From an uncultured Comamonas sp. (GTDB taxonomy: Bacteria > Pseudomonadota > Gammaproteobacteria > Burkholderiales > Burkholderiaceae_C), in the NCBI GenBank assembly GCA_947306475.1, contig CAMZGS010000006.1, forward strand, positions 171,055 through 235,054: a DNA stretch of 64,000 nucleotides, in the 5' to 3' direction. Under the pieces are notes generated by a model, which did no database searches, had not been told where the DNA came from, and was given only the letters and a program-made list of their open reading frames with translations. Shown in pieces: positions 32,734 through 42,213 of the stretch. Position 1 is the first letter of the stretch, and every line of letters begins with the position of its first letter. Position numbers and translations under genes: made by a program.

Positions 32734-33864
32734 ATGGAAACAACGGGGTCGGCAGAGGCCGGGCGAGAGTGGCTGGCGCGCATCCAGGCGTGGGCCAAAG
32801 AGCTGGGATTCTCGCAAATTGGCGTCGCAGGCGTCGATTTATCGGACAGTGAGCCCGGGCTGCTGCGCTGGCTGGAGCAGGGCTTTCACGGCGAGATGCA
32901 CTACATGCACAGCCACGGCCTCAAGCGCGCGCGCCCGGCCGAACTGGTGCCGGGGACGCTGAGCGTCATCACCGCGCGCATGGACTATCTGCCCCAGGAC
33001 ACGCCCAGCGACTGGGTGCAGCAGGAGTGGCAGCGTTTGCAGCGCCCGCAGGAGGGCATCGTCTCGCTCTATGCCCGGGGGCGCGATTACCACAAGGTGC
33101 TGCGCGCGCGCCTGCAAAAGCTGGCCGAGCGCCTGGCCCAGGAAATGGGGCCGCTGGGCTACCGCGTGTTCACCGATTCCGCCCCGGTGCTGGAAGCCGA
33201 GCTGGCGCAGCGCAGCGGCCTGGGCTGGCGCGGCAAGCACAGCCTGGTGATTGACCGCAGGGCAGGCTCGATGTTTTTCTTGGGCGAGATCTATGTCGAT
33301 CGGGCGCTGCCACCCACCGAGCCGGTGGCGGCGCACTGCGGCAGTTGCACGGCTTGCCTGGATGCCTGCCCGACCGGGGCCATCGTCGGGCCGCAGCAAG
33401 TCGATGCGCGGCGCTGCATTTCGTATCTGACGATTGAGTACGGCGGCAGCATTCCGCTGCAGCTGCGCCCCTTGCTGGCCAACCGCATCTATGGCTGCGA
33501 CGATTGCCAGCTGGCCTGCCCGTGGAACAAGTTTGCCCAGCGCAGCAGCCTGCCGGATTTTGATGTGCGCCCCGGCATGCAGGGCAGCAGCCTGGCCGAG
33601 CTGTTTGCCTGGGACGAAGCCACCTTTCTGCGCCGCACCGAGGGCAGCCCGATCCGGCGCATTGGCCACGAAAAATGGTTGCGCAATATCGCCGTGGCGC
33701 TGGGCAATGCGCTGCGCGCGGCACCCGATGTGGCCACGGCGCAGGCGTTGCGCGTCGCTTTGCACACGCGCGCCGCGCACCCCAGCGATCTGGTGCGCGA
33801 GCATGTGCACTGGGCCCTGGCGCAGGTGCCGGACCCAGGCTCTATCGATGAAACTACCAAATAA
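32734..33864 (+). CDS. queG: Epoxyqueuosine reductase QueG
   Basis: 376 aa. QueG reduces epoxyqueuosine to queuosine in tRNA using cobalamin and two [4Fe-4S] clusters. The first cluster set is CGSCTACLDACPTGAI with the linked RRCISYLTIE, the second CDDCQLACPWNKFA. The N-terminal cobalamin/substrate domain includes SLYARGRDYHKVLR and VFTDSAPVLEAELAQRSGLG. A C-terminal HEAT-like tail ends near residue 376. I prefer the ATG at 32734 because GGAAGG precedes it; the ATG five codons upstream has no site. The cobalamin dependence gives a functional link to btuB in this window. Confidence 0.94.
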   Translation: METTGSAEAGREWLARIQAWAKELGFSQIGVAGVDLSDSEPGLLRWLEQGFHGEMHYMHSHGLKRARPAELVPGTLSVITARMDYLPQDTPSDWVQQEWQRLQRPQEGIVSLYARGRDYHKVLRARLQKLAERLAQEMGPLGYRVFTDSAPVLEAELAQRSGLGWRGKHSLVIDRRAGSMFFLGEIYVDRALPPTEPVAAHCGSCTACLDACPTGAIVGPQQVDARRCISYLTIEYGGSIPLQLRPLLANRIYGCDDCQLACPWNKFAQRSSLPDFDVRPGMQGSSLAELFAWDEATFLRRTEGSPIRRIGHEKWLRNIAVALGNALRAAPDVATAQALRVALHTRAAHPSDLVREHVHWALAQVPDPGSIDETTK

Positions 33865-33945
33865 GGAGCTTGTACCGCTGACTGAATCTACATTTCAAAG
33901 TGTTTTATCCTTGAAAGTGGCTATGAATCAGCGGTACATGCTTCA
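33862..33945. repeat. Dispersed palindromic element (long form) after queG
   Basis: GAGCTTGTACCGCTGA (33866-33881) pairs with TCAGCGGTACATGCTT (33928-33943) with two mismatches; inner TTTCAAAG/CTTGAAA. It fills the gap between queG and the convergent TonB receptor and overlaps the last bases of both. Confidence 0.75.
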
Positions 33946-36282
33946 AAACTTGTAGTTCACGCCCACATAGACCGAGCGGCCCATGCCCGGCAGCGCCACG
34001 CCCCAGGGCACGCCCGTGCCCGACATGGTGTTGCCCTGGCCGGTGTAGGCACCGCCCTGTGGGTGGCGGTAGAAGCGGTTGAACAGGTTGTCCACGCCCA
34101 GCTCCACCTGCCACTGCTGCCATTGGTAGCTGGTGCGCAGGTTCACCAGGGCATAACCAGCGGTGGGGCGCTCGTTGTGGATGGCAGAGACTTTGGTCTT
34201 GGCACGCACGGCGAGCAGCTCGGCGCTGTTGCTCCAGCCGCCTTGGCGGTGCGTGACGGCCAGGCGCGCGTTGAGCGGCATCAGGGCATACAGGTGCTCA
34301 CCCGTGTCGCGGTCCTTGCCGCTGACGTAGCTGAGCGACCCTTCCAGCGCCCAGCGGCCCCAGCGCGGGCTGTCGGCCAGCTGCGCCATGCCCGAGATGT
34401 CCAGCCCGTGCAGGCGCACATCCTGGTTGTGCAGGCGCAAATAGACAAAGCCCTGCGGGGCGCTGGCGTTGGCGGCGGTGCAGGAGCTCATCATGCCCAT
34501 GCCGCCGCTGCAGCGCTGCGCGCCGATGTAGTTGTTCACATGGCTGACGTAGGGCGTCACCGACAGGCGCCACTGCTCGCCGCTGGCATCGTGCCAGTGG
34601 GCGGTGGCGCTCAGGGTGTGCGCGGTTTCGGGGCGCAGGTTGGGGTTGCCGACGTAGCCATTGCCATCGCCCACCCAGTTGACCATGCGCATGGCCATGC
34701 CGCCGGTGGACCAGGCGTAGCGCTCATACAGGCTGGGCGCGCGGCTCTTGCGGGCAAAGCCGAATTCGTAGTCGGCATGGGCGTTGGGGCTGTAGCGTGC
34801 CAGGGCCGAGAAATCCCAGGCCTGATCGCTGCGCTTGCGCTCCAGGGCGTTGAAGGCCTGGGCCTCGGCGTCGTAGTTGGCGTTGTAGCCCTGCACTTGG
34901 CCGCTGTTCATGCGAATGTGGCTGCTGCGCACGCCCACTTGGGTGAACCATTGCGGGTTCCAGCGTGCCTGCCATTCGGCAAACAGGTCAAAGCGCTCGC
35001 GCTGGCCATCGCGGATGTTCCAGAAGACATTGGGCGCCATGCCGCCACCCGAGGGGTTCCACCAGTCGTCCAGGGTGTAGCGCTGCGCCAGGGCGCCCAC
35101 TTCCAGGGTGTCGCGTGCCGACAGAGGCAGCTGGGCGCGCACTTCAGCGCCGGTGGTGCGGCCCCTGGTGTCCATGGGCATGCCGGGCACGTCGCCTGCC
35201 GGGCCGTACCAGAACTGTTTGTCCTTGCCAAAGTTCATGCTGTGGCGCGTGCGCTCGTGGTAGGCACGTGCCTGCAGCTTGCCCCAGCTGCGCTGGCCCT
35301 GGTAGCGCAGGTTGAATTGCTGGCTGCTGTTGCCGGTCATGTCCATGCGCTGGTTGGCAAAGTTCTGGTAGGGGATGTCCTGGGCGCCCAGGCGCAGCTC
35401 GACCAGATCCTGCGCACCGCGCCAGGCCAGGTTCAGGCTGTGGTTGCGCGTGAGGTAGCTGCTGGAGCCGACCTCGTCGCCGCGCAGCCAGTGCTGGGGT
35501 TGGTCGGACGATGCTGGGCCTGCGTCCTTGAAGCTGCGCGCGGCGCGGTAGTTGCCCGATTGGGCGACCGAGCCGTCGTAGCGCAGGCTGAACTGCTCGG
35601 TGGCGTAGGTGGCGCTGGCATGGCCGCCCTTGGCGTGGCCGTTGCTGCGGCCCCAGGCGCCCACTTCGCCTTCCACCAGCGTGCCAGTACCGGGCGCGGC
35701 AAAGGCAGGGGGCAGCGATTCGACCTGGATGGTGGCGCCAATGCTATCGCCGCCCACGCTCACCGGGGTGATGCCGGCAAACAGGCGCACGGTGCCCACG
35801 CGTGTGGGGTCGATGTAGGACAGCGGCGGGTTCATGTGGTTGCCGCAGGAGGCGTGCAAGTCCATGCCATCGAGCTGGATGCGCAGCCGCTCGTCCTTCA
35901 AGCCATGCACGCTGGGCAGGCTGGAGACGCCGCCCGCTGGCTGCAGGCTCACACCGGGCAGGCTGCGCAGCAGACTGGCGGTGTCGCTGCTGCGCGCGCG
36001 CTGGCTGGCGATGGCGTCTTGCTCCAGGGTGCTGGTGCTCAGGGGCTGATTGGCTGTGGCGCTGGCGCGCACCGTGGTGGTGGGCAGGGTGGTTGCTGCA
36101 GGTGCCTGGGCTGGGGCAGCGGCCTCATGGGCGTGGTGGTGGTGTTCGTCGGTGTGCTGCTCCTGGGCCGAGCTGCTCAGGGGCCAGCACAGGGCGATGA
36201 GGGCGCAAACAGGCAACAGGGCATGGCCCTGCGCACGGGCGTCATGGGGGGCACTCTTGGCCCGCAGGGAAGAGGAATACAT
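33943..36282 (-). CDS. TonB-dependent receptor, copper type (OprC/NosA-like)
   Basis: 779 aa outer-membrane receptor. After a signal peptide (ALIALCWPLSSSAQ) comes a His-rich segment HTDEHHHHAHEA, then the plug with RIQLDGMDLHASCGNHMNPP and SYIDPTRVGTVRLFAGITPV. The CGNHMNPPLSYIDP motif is characteristic of TonB-dependent copper receptors, where Met/His/Cys bind copper. The barrel ends VDNLFNRFYRHPQGG and GMGRSVYVGVNYKF with a terminal phenylalanine. The ATG at 36282 is fixed by the signal peptide. A DUF2946 gene, often near such receptors, lies upstream. Zinc is a less likely alternative because of the His-rich stretch. Confidence 0.87.
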   Translation of the reverse strand: MYSSSLRAKSAPHDARAQGHALLPVCALIALCWPLSSSAQEQHTDEHHHHAHEAAAPAQAPAATTLPTTTVRASATANQPLSTSTLEQDAIASQRARSSDTASLLRSLPGVSLQPAGGVSSLPSVHGLKDERLRIQLDGMDLHASCGNHMNPPLSYIDPTRVGTVRLFAGITPVSVGGDSIGATIQVESLPPAFAAPGTGTLVEGEVGAWGRSNGHAKGGHASATYATEQFSLRYDGSVAQSGNYRAARSFKDAGPASSDQPQHWLRGDEVGSSSYLTRNHSLNLAWRGAQDLVELRLGAQDIPYQNFANQRMDMTGNSSQQFNLRYQGQRSWGKLQARAYHERTRHSMNFGKDKQFWYGPAGDVPGMPMDTRGRTTGAEVRAQLPLSARDTLEVGALAQRYTLDDWWNPSGGGMAPNVFWNIRDGQRERFDLFAEWQARWNPQWFTQVGVRSSHIRMNSGQVQGYNANYDAEAQAFNALERKRSDQAWDFSALARYSPNAHADYEFGFARKSRAPSLYERYAWSTGGMAMRMVNWVGDGNGYVGNPNLRPETAHTLSATAHWHDASGEQWRLSVTPYVSHVNNYIGAQRCSGGMGMMSSCTAANASAPQGFVYLRLHNQDVRLHGLDISGMAQLADSPRWGRWALEGSLSYVSGKDRDTGEHLYALMPLNARLAVTHRQGGWSNSAELLAVRAKTKVSAIHNERPTAGYALVNLRTSYQWQQWQVELGVDNLFNRFYRHPQGGAYTGQGNTMSGTGVPWGVALPGMGRSVYVGVNYKF

Positions 36283-36446
36283 AGCGGATGTCCACCGGCA
36301 ATGCCGGAAAAAATGCAAACGGCACGCCACCGCCCGCCTGCAATCAAGAGGTAAGAGGTGCGACAGGTCGGGCGGGGCAGGGAACGGCAAGCACAGCCCG
36401 CGCAGACACTCGGCGCCAGCTCTGCGGGCAGGCGCGGTCCATGTCG

Positions 36447-36866
36447 TCAGGCGGGCTGGTATGCGGTGGACGGTGGTGGCCCGTGGGGCCAGGGGCGCCA
36501 GTGGGGCGGCGCATGCGGCAGGTACAGCTTCAGCACTGCCACGTGGGCGGTGGGCAGATCCACGCTGGGCAGCTGGCTGGGAGGGCTGCTGGCCAGAAAG
36601 CCGGCGGCGGCAACACTGCACACCGGGCAGTGTTGCATGCTGCTGGCGGGGTGGGTTTCGGTGTCGCTGGCGTCCAGTGCGAGCGGGACGTCGGCGCTGT
36701 GCACAAAGCACACCTGGGTCTGCCAGAAGGCCTGCATGGCCATGGCCGCCAGGTGGCGCGTGCTCAGCTGCTGCATCCACAACTGCGCCAGCAAGGCCAG
36801 CACGACCAGGATCACACCTGGGCTGTGGCGGCGCAAGAAAGAGGGGATGCGGGAAGAGCGAAGCAC
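36447..36866 (-). CDS. DUF2946 family protein
   Basis: 139 aa. It has one N-terminal membrane segment (SPGVILVVLALLAQLWMQQL) and a periplasmic part with MQHCPVCSVAAAGF, where the CPVC pair could bind metal. Proteins of this type (DUF2946) commonly lie next to copper receptors or copper-handling genes. No reaction is known. The start is GTG at 36866 with no clear ribosome site. It is 164 bases before the TonB receptor on the same strand, so they are probably co-transcribed. The intervening bases hold no gene. Confidence 0.75.
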   Translation of the reverse strand: MLRSSRIPSFLRRHSPGVILVVLALLAQLWMQQLSTRHLAAMAMQAFWQTQVCFVHSADVPLALDASDTETHPASSMQHCPVCSVAAAGFLASSPPSQLPSVDLPTAHVAVLKLYLPHAPPHWRPWPHGPPPSTAYQPA

Positions 36867-36911
36867 GGCGGGCGATTATGCACGCATGCAGCGGCATGTC
36901 TTTGCTGCAAC

Positions 36912-36950
36912 GCAAAACGCAACAGCCAGCACGGCAGTGCCGGCTGGCTG
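36912..36950 (-). terminator. Terminator-like hairpin after the DEAD-box helicase gene
   Basis: CAGCCAGC-ACGGC-AGT-GCCG-GCTGGCTG forms a long stem with one bulge. On the minus strand it is followed by TTGCGTTTTGCGTT, which is T-rich but interrupted. Confidence 0.55.
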
Positions 36951-37015
36951 TGTGTGCAGGAAGTTTTCCGGGATGGCGCTGCCACTGGGGCTGGTCAACC
37001 CATCAGCCTGTGGGC

Positions 37016-38878
37016 TTAGTGCTCGCGAGCAAAGCTCTTGCGGCCGCCGCCACGCGGCTCGTAGGGCTTGCCAAAGCCGGTGCCACCACGGTTGTCGCCG
37101 CGCTCGGCAAAGCCGCCCTTGCGGCCGTAGCCTTCGCCATCACGGCGCGGGGCAAAGTCGCGGCGACCAAAGTCACGCTGACCGCCGAAATCGCGCGAAC
37201 CAAAATCGCGGCTGTCGCGGTTGCCAAAGTCACGGCGTGCGCCATCGCGCTGACCAAAGTCGCGTGCGGGGCGGTCGTTGTCGAAGTGTTGACGCTCCTG
37301 GCGCTGTGGGCGATCGCCAAAGCGGGGGCGCTCGTTGCGGTCGGAGAAGTGCGAGCGTTCGCCAAAACCGCTCTTGCGGCCATAGCCTTCGCTGTCGCGG
37401 CGGCCACCAAAGCCACCACGGCCACGCGAGTCGCCAAAGCGGCCATTGCCACCACGGCCACCGCCAAAGCCACCACCACGGCGGCCATCGCGCTCACCGC
37501 TGCTGGGGAAGCGCTGCTGGGGCTCCATGCCGGGGATGGTCTCGGCCTTGAAGGGCTGACGGGTGAAGTCTTCGATGTCGAACACGCGGCGGCGGTCGCG
37601 GAATTCGGCGAATGTCACGGCAATGCCTTCGCGCCCGGCGCGGCCGGTGCGGCCAATGCGGTGGGTGTAGTCCTCGGCCTTCATCGGCAGGCCGTAGTTG
37701 AAGACGTGGGTGATGGTGGGCACGTCAATGCCGCGCGCGGCCACGTCGGTGGCCACCAGTACCTGGATCTGACCTTCGCGCAGGGCGCGCAGGCGGCGGT
37801 TGCGCAGGCCCTGGCTCAGGGCGCCGTGCAGCGCAGCAGCGGAAAAACCAGCTTCCACCAAGTCTTGGGCCAGACCGTCGCACTCCACTTGGGTGGAGGC
37901 AAAGACGATGGCCTGGTTGATGCTGGTGTCGCGCAGCCAGTGGTCCAGCAGTTGGCGCTTGTGCTGGGGCGTGTCGGCCCAGTGCAGCTTTTGCTGGATG
38001 TTGTCGTGCTTGTTCTGTGGGGTGGAGATGGTGATCTTGTGCACGTTGGCGCCGCCTTCGTGCATCACGCGCATGGCCAGTTGCTGGATGCGCGGCGCAA
38101 AGGTGGCGCTGAACATCATGGTCTGCTTGCGCTGCGCGGTCAGCTGGTTGATCTCGGCCAGATCGTCGGCAAAGCCCAGGTCGAGCATGCGGTCGGCTTC
38201 ATCGACGACCAGGAATTGCACCTTGTCGAGCTTGATTTGCAGGCTGCGCTGCAGGTCCAGCAGACGGCCCGGGGTGGCGACCACCAGGTCGGCGTTTTGC
38301 AGCTTGGCAATCTGCATCTGGTAGGGCATGCCGCCCACCACGTTGGCAATGCGCAGGCCCTTGCAGTGCTTGACCAGTTCGATGGCATCGTGCGCCACCT
38401 GCTGGGCCAGCTCACGTGTGGGGCACAGCACCAGGGCACCGGGTACGGCGGCCTTGAAGTTGCGCGCATGCATCGGGTTCTTGCGCTTGGCGCGCTTGGG
38501 CAGGGGCTCGCCCTTGGCGGCGGCTTCGGCGCGCAGGCGCTCGAATTCGGCCTGCTCGGCAGCTTGCTCGGCGGCCTTTTCGGCAATCAGGGTGTGCAGC
38601 ACGGGCAGCAGGAAGGCGGCCGTCTTGCCCGAGCCGGTCTGGCTGGAGACCATCAGGTCGATGAAACCCGTGCCGGCGTTTTCCTGGCCCATGGCCAGGG
38701 GGATGGCCTTGGATTGCACTTCGGTGGGCTGGGTGTAGCCCAGATCGGCGCAGGCGCGCACCAAGGCATCGTCCAGGCCGAGGGCGGCAAAGGGGTTGGG
38801 TGTGGTGGAGGCCTCGGCGGCAGACACGGTGACAGAGGCAGCGGCGTCCAGGCCCTGCTCGATAGCTTCTTGGTTCAT
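37016..38878 (-). CDS. DEAD-box RNA helicase with RGG-type tail (RhlE-like)
   Basis: 620 aa. The helicase core has Q-motif-linked PTEVQSKAIPLAMGQ, Walker A SSQTGSGKTAAFLLP, PTRELAQQV, ATPGRLLDL, VVDEADRMLDLGF, SATFAPRI, VATDVAARGIDVP and HRIGRTGRAGREG. A charged insert (~residues 100-140: EKAAEQAAEQAEFERLRAEA) sits between Walker A and motif Ia. From ~residue 450 the tail is a low-complexity RNA-binding region of RGG, RDFG and GYGRK repeats. Such helicases help ribosome assembly and mRNA decay, often in the cold. A long leader with a hairpin precedes it. Confidence 0.92.
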   Translation of the reverse strand: MNQEAIEQGLDAAASVTVSAAEASTTPNPFAALGLDDALVRACADLGYTQPTEVQSKAIPLAMGQENAGTGFIDLMVSSQTGSGKTAAFLLPVLHTLIAEKAAEQAAEQAEFERLRAEAAAKGEPLPKRAKRKNPMHARNFKAAVPGALVLCPTRELAQQVAHDAIELVKHCKGLRIANVVGGMPYQMQIAKLQNADLVVATPGRLLDLQRSLQIKLDKVQFLVVDEADRMLDLGFADDLAEINQLTAQRKQTMMFSATFAPRIQQLAMRVMHEGGANVHKITISTPQNKHDNIQQKLHWADTPQHKRQLLDHWLRDTSINQAIVFASTQVECDGLAQDLVEAGFSAAALHGALSQGLRNRRLRALREGQIQVLVATDVAARGIDVPTITHVFNYGLPMKAEDYTHRIGRTGRAGREGIAVTFAEFRDRRRVFDIEDFTRQPFKAETIPGMEPQQRFPSSGERDGRRGGGFGGGRGGNGRFGDSRGRGGFGGRRDSEGYGRKSGFGERSHFSDRNERPRFGDRPQRQERQHFDNDRPARDFGQRDGARRDFGNRDSRDFGSRDFGGQRDFGRRDFAPRRDGEGYGRKGGFAERGDNRGGTGFGKPYEPRGGGRKSFAREH

Positions 38879-39188
38879 GGTGTTCTCACGTAGCAACGCA
38901 GCAGCTCCACTGCGGTGCAGTGGGCAGTCAGGCAAGGGCGGCTGCGTTTTTGACGGTTGAAGGAAAAACATCCACCGTCAAACAAATTCCGGCTCTGGTA
39001 CGCGTCTGCCAGAGAAGCGGCAGAGCACAAAGCGGTTGGGCGCTCAGCGGCGGTGCCGACCATCGATGCAGATGAAAGATGGCTTCAGCACGCACGGCCC
39101 GGTGTGTGATGGGAGATGCGGCACATTCGCCCCGGTGTTTTCACCTATTGGGGCGAGCCGCGCATTATTGCATGAAACGGGATGCGCT
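38879..39188. other. Leader and spacer between helicase gene and orn
   Basis: 310 bases with no gene. A perfect 9-bp inverted repeat TTTGACGGT (38949-38957) / ACCGTCAAA (38974-38982) lies in what would be the 5' leader of the helicase mRNA, ~70 bases before its start. Long structured leaders are common for cold-induced or self-regulated helicases. Confidence 0.55.
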
Positions 39189-39791
39189 TCAAGGTGTTAA
39201 AAAATGTTGGCGATAGTGCTGCAGCTCGTCGATGGATTCGAGCACGTCGGCCAGGGCGGTGTGGCGCTGCGCTTTCTTGAAGCTGCTGACCACTTCGGGC
39301 TTCCAGCGGCGGGCCAGCTCCTTGAGGGTGCTCACATCCACATTGCGATAGTGGAAATAGGCCTCCAGCTTGGGCATGTACAGCGCCAGGAAGCGCCGGT
39401 CCTGCCCGATGCTGTTGCCGCACAGGGGTACCTTGCCCTTGGGAATGTACTGGCGCAGGAAGGCCAGCAGCTGTTCCTCGGCTTCGGCCTCGGTCAGGGT
39501 GGAGGCCTTGACGCGTTCGATCAGGCCGCTGCGCCCGTGGGTGCCCTTGTTCCAGGCATCCATGGCGTTGAGCAGCTCATCGCTCTGGTGGATGACCAGC
39601 ACCGGCCCGGGGATGCGCACCTGCAACTGCGCGTCGGTGACGACCACGGCAATCTCGATGATGCGCTCGGTGCGCGGGTCCAGGCCCGTCATCTCGCAAT
39701 CGAGCCAGACCAGGTTCAGGTCGGATTTGGGCAGGGTGGGGGTGGGTGCGCTGGAAGCGCCAGGGGTTTCACTGACAGCAGGGGAAAGCAT
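39189..39791 (-). CDS. orn: Oligoribonuclease
   Basis: 200 aa DEDDh 3'-5' exonuclease that degrades 2-5 nt RNA fragments and pGpG. Exo I is [13 protein letters not shown] (D, E), Exo II is [17 protein letters not shown], and Exo III is [18 protein letters not shown], giving the H and last D. A low-complexity N-terminal extension ([20 protein letters not shown]) adds ~22 residues compared with E. coli Orn; the true start may be the downstream codons near KSDLNLVW. It is divergent from the Ste24-type protease gene with only 29 bases between starts. Confidence 0.95.
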   Translation of the reverse strand: MLSPAVSETPGASSAPTPTLPKSDLNLVWLDCEMTGLDPRTERIIEIAVVVTDAQLQVRIPGPVLVIHQSDELLNAMDAWNKGTHGRSGLIERVKASTLTEAEAEEQLLAFLRQYIPKGKVPLCGNSIGQDRRFLALYMPKLEAYFHYRNVDVSTLKELARRWKPEVVSSFKKAQRHTALADVLESIDELQHYRQHFLTP

Positions 39792-39820
39792 CGGCAAATT
39801 GTCGCCTACACTCGCGCCAC

Positions 39821-41119
39821 ATGTCCTCCAGCAGTCTTTTTTCTCCCGGCTTTTTCCTGACGGTGGCCTTTGCCGTGGCCCTGGTGTTGCAACTGGGCGT
39901 GCAGGTGTGGTTGCTCTCGCGCCAGGTGCGTCATGTGGCCAGGCACCGGGGGGCCGTGCCCGCTGCCTTTGCCGAGCGCATTCCCCTGAGCGCCCACCAG
40001 AAGGCGGCCGACTACACCCTGGCCAAGGCACGCGTGGGCTTGTGGCAACTGGCCTGGGGCGCGCTGCTGCTGCTGGGCTGGACGCTGCTGGGGGGGCTGG
40101 ATGCGTTGCACCAGGCACTGCTCTGGTGGATGGAGCCGGGGCTGGCGCAGCAGGTGGTGCTGGTGGCGCTGTTTGCGCTGATCTCCGGTGCGCTGGAGCT
40201 GCCGTTTGCGCTCTACAGCACCTTTGTGGTGGAGCAGCGCTTTGGTTTCAACCAGAGCACCCTGGGGCTGTGGCTGGGCGATCTGCTCAAGAGCACCCTG
40301 CTGGGCGCCCTGATCGGCCTGCCGCTGGTGGCCGCCGTGCTGTGGCTGATGCAGGCTGCCGGCAGCCTGTGGTGGCTGTGGGCCTGGGGGTTGTGGACGG
40401 GTTTTCAGTTGCTGCTGATGTGGATCTTCCCGACCTTCATCGCCCCGCTGTTCAACAAGTTTGAGCCGCTGCAGGACGAGGCACTCAAGGCGCGTGTCAC
40501 AGGCTTGATGCAGCGCTGCGGCTTTGCCGCCAAGGGCCTGTTTGTCATGGATGGCAGCCGCCGCTCGGCGCATGCCAATGCCTATTTCACCGGGCTGGGC
40601 AATGCCAAGCGCGTGGTGTTTTACGACACCCTGCTCAAGCAGCTCAACGCCGATGAGGTGGAAGCCGTGCTGGCGCATGAGCTGGGCCACTTCAAGCACC
40701 GCCACATCACCAAGCGCATGGTCTGGGTGTTTGCCGGCAGTCTGGCCGGGCTGGCGTTGCTGGGCTGGCTGAGCAACCAGCCGTGGTTCTACACCGGCCT
40801 GGGCGTGCGCCCCTCGCTGGAACTGGCCTTGGGGCAGGATGGGCAGATGCAGGCGCTGGCCCTGCTGCTGTTCATGCTGGTGGTGCCGGTGTTCAGCTTC
40901 TGGCTGGCGCCGCTGATGGCGCATTTTTCGCGCCGCGACGAGTTCCAGGCCGATGCCTACGCCGCCGCGCAGGCGCAGCCACAGGCGCTGGCCGGTGCCT
41001 TGCTCAAGCTGTATGAGGACAACGCTTCCACGCTCACGCCCGATCCGCTGTATGCGCGCTTTTACTACTCGCACCCGCCAGCGGTGGAACGTCTGGCACA
41101 GCTGGGAAGCGCGACATGA
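39821..41119 (+). CDS. M48-family membrane metalloprotease (Ste24-like)
   Basis: 432 aa with seven or so membrane helices. The zinc motif is [15 protein letters not shown] (HExxH), with the third ligand in [28 protein letters not shown] and [12 protein letters not shown] are typical of the CAAX-protease/Ste24 branch. In bacteria, which do not prenylate proteins, members probably act in membrane-protein quality control. Its stop overlaps the rsgA ATG (ATGA), so the two are translationally coupled. This neighbourhood (orn, Ste24-like gene, rsgA) is common in Betaproteobacteria. Confidence 0.92.
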   Translation: MSSSSLFSPGFFLTVAFAVALVLQLGVQVWLLSRQVRHVARHRGAVPAAFAERIPLSAHQKAADYTLAKARVGLWQLAWGALLLLGWTLLGGLDALHQALLWWMEPGLAQQVVLVALFALISGALELPFALYSTFVVEQRFGFNQSTLGLWLGDLLKSTLLGALIGLPLVAAVLWLMQAAGSLWWLWAWGLWTGFQLLLMWIFPTFIAPLFNKFEPLQDEALKARVTGLMQRCGFAAKGLFVMDGSRRSAHANAYFTGLGNAKRVVFYDTLLKQLNADEVEAVLAHELGHFKHRHITKRMVWVFAGSLAGLALLGWLSNQPWFYTGLGVRPSLELALGQDGQMQALALLLFMLVVPVFSFWLAPLMAHFSRRDEFQADAYAAAQAQPQALAGALLKLYEDNASTLTPDPLYARFYYSHPPAVERLAQLGSAT

Positions 41120-42087
41120 GCCGCAAGCACCGATCTGCCGCTGCGCAGCCCGCTGCTGCACTGGAAAGTGGCCTGGTCGTGGGCAGCCACGGGCGCCACT
41201 GCGTGGTGGAAAGCGCCGATGGCAGCCGCCGCATCTGTCACCCGCGTGGCAAGAAGAACCAGGCGGTGGTGGGCGACCAGGTGCTGTGGTTGCCCGCGCC
41301 GCCGGGGCAGGGCGAGGAGGGCAGCATCGAACAGGTGCAGCCCCGGCGCAACCTGCTCTACCGCCAGGACGAGATCCGCACCAAATCCTTTGCCGCCAAC
41401 ATCGATCAGGTGCTGATCCTGATTGCGGCCGAGCCGGTGTTCTCGGAAAGCCAGCTGGCGCGCGCCCTGATTGCTGCGCACGAGGCGGGCATCCCGCCCA
41501 TCGTGGCCCTGAACAAAAGCGATCTGACCGGGCCCTTTGCCCAGGCCTGGGAGCGCCTGGCACCGTACCGCGCCATCATCGATGCTGACGGGCAGCCGCA
41601 TTACCGCGTGCTGGGGCTGAATCTGGCAGCGCCCGATGCCCGGCAGGACCAGCTGCTGCAAGAGCTGCTGGCCGACAAGGTGACCCTGGTGCTGGGGCCT
41701 TCGGGCTCGGGCAAGAGCACGCTGATCAACCACCTCATCCCCCAGGCGCAGGCCGCCACCGGGGAAATCTCGCAGGCGCTCAACTCCGGGCGCCACACCA
41801 CCACCACCACGACCTGGTACTGGCTGGATGCGCAGCGACGCGGCGCCTTGCTGGATTCGCCCGGTTTTCAGGGGTTTGGCCTGCGCCACATTGCCCCCAC
41901 GGCACTGGCGCGCTACATGCCCGACATCGGCCAGCATGCCCAGGGTTGCAAGTTCTACAACTGCACGCACCTGCACGAGCCGGGCTGCGCCGTGCTGGCG
42001 CGGGTGGGGCAGGGCATCAGCGTCCAGCGCCATCGCCTGTACGCCGACCTGTTTGCCGAGCTGAGCCAGCGTCCCCACTACGGCTGA
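41116..42087 (+). CDS. rsgA: Small ribosomal subunit biogenesis GTPase RsgA
   Basis: 323 aa. RsgA is a circularly permuted GTPase that checks late 30S maturation. Motifs come in permuted order: G4 ALNKSD, then G1 LGPSGSGKSTLINHL and G3 DSPGFQGFGL. An N-terminal OB fold (GRHCVVESADGSRRICHPRG) and a C-terminal zinc site (CKFYNCTHLHEPGC) complete the family plan. A run of threonines (RHTTTTTTWYWL) marks switch I. The gap before the next gene has a hairpin (CGACAGG/CCTGTCG) without a T tract. Confidence 0.96.
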   Translation: MSRKHRSAAAQPAAALESGLVVGSHGRHCVVESADGSRRICHPRGKKNQAVVGDQVLWLPAPPGQGEEGSIEQVQPRRNLLYRQDEIRTKSFAANIDQVLILIAAEPVFSESQLARALIAAHEAGIPPIVALNKSDLTGPFAQAWERLAPYRAIIDADGQPHYRVLGLNLAAPDARQDQLLQELLADKVTLVLGPSGSGKSTLINHLIPQAQAATGEISQALNSGRHTTTTTTWYWLDAQRRGALLDSPGFQGFGLRHIAPTALARYMPDIGQHAQGCKFYNCTHLHEPGCAVLARVGQGISVQRHRLYADLFAELSQRPHYG

Positions 42088-42213
42088 CGACCGACAGGCT
42101 GCCACAGCCCTGTCGCTGGTGCACAAGGTCTGGCCGGACCTTGGCGCGCTTTTTGCTTGTTCCCGGGTTGCTCGTCGCACGGCGGGCATTGCCAGAGGAA
42201 CAAGGAGGAAGCC

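Noticed and set aside
36050..38893. 947-aa plus-strand open frame opposite the DUF2946 and helicase genes
   Set aside because: Ala/Val-rich antisense of the helicase's repeat tail; the minus strand carries intact helicase motifs.
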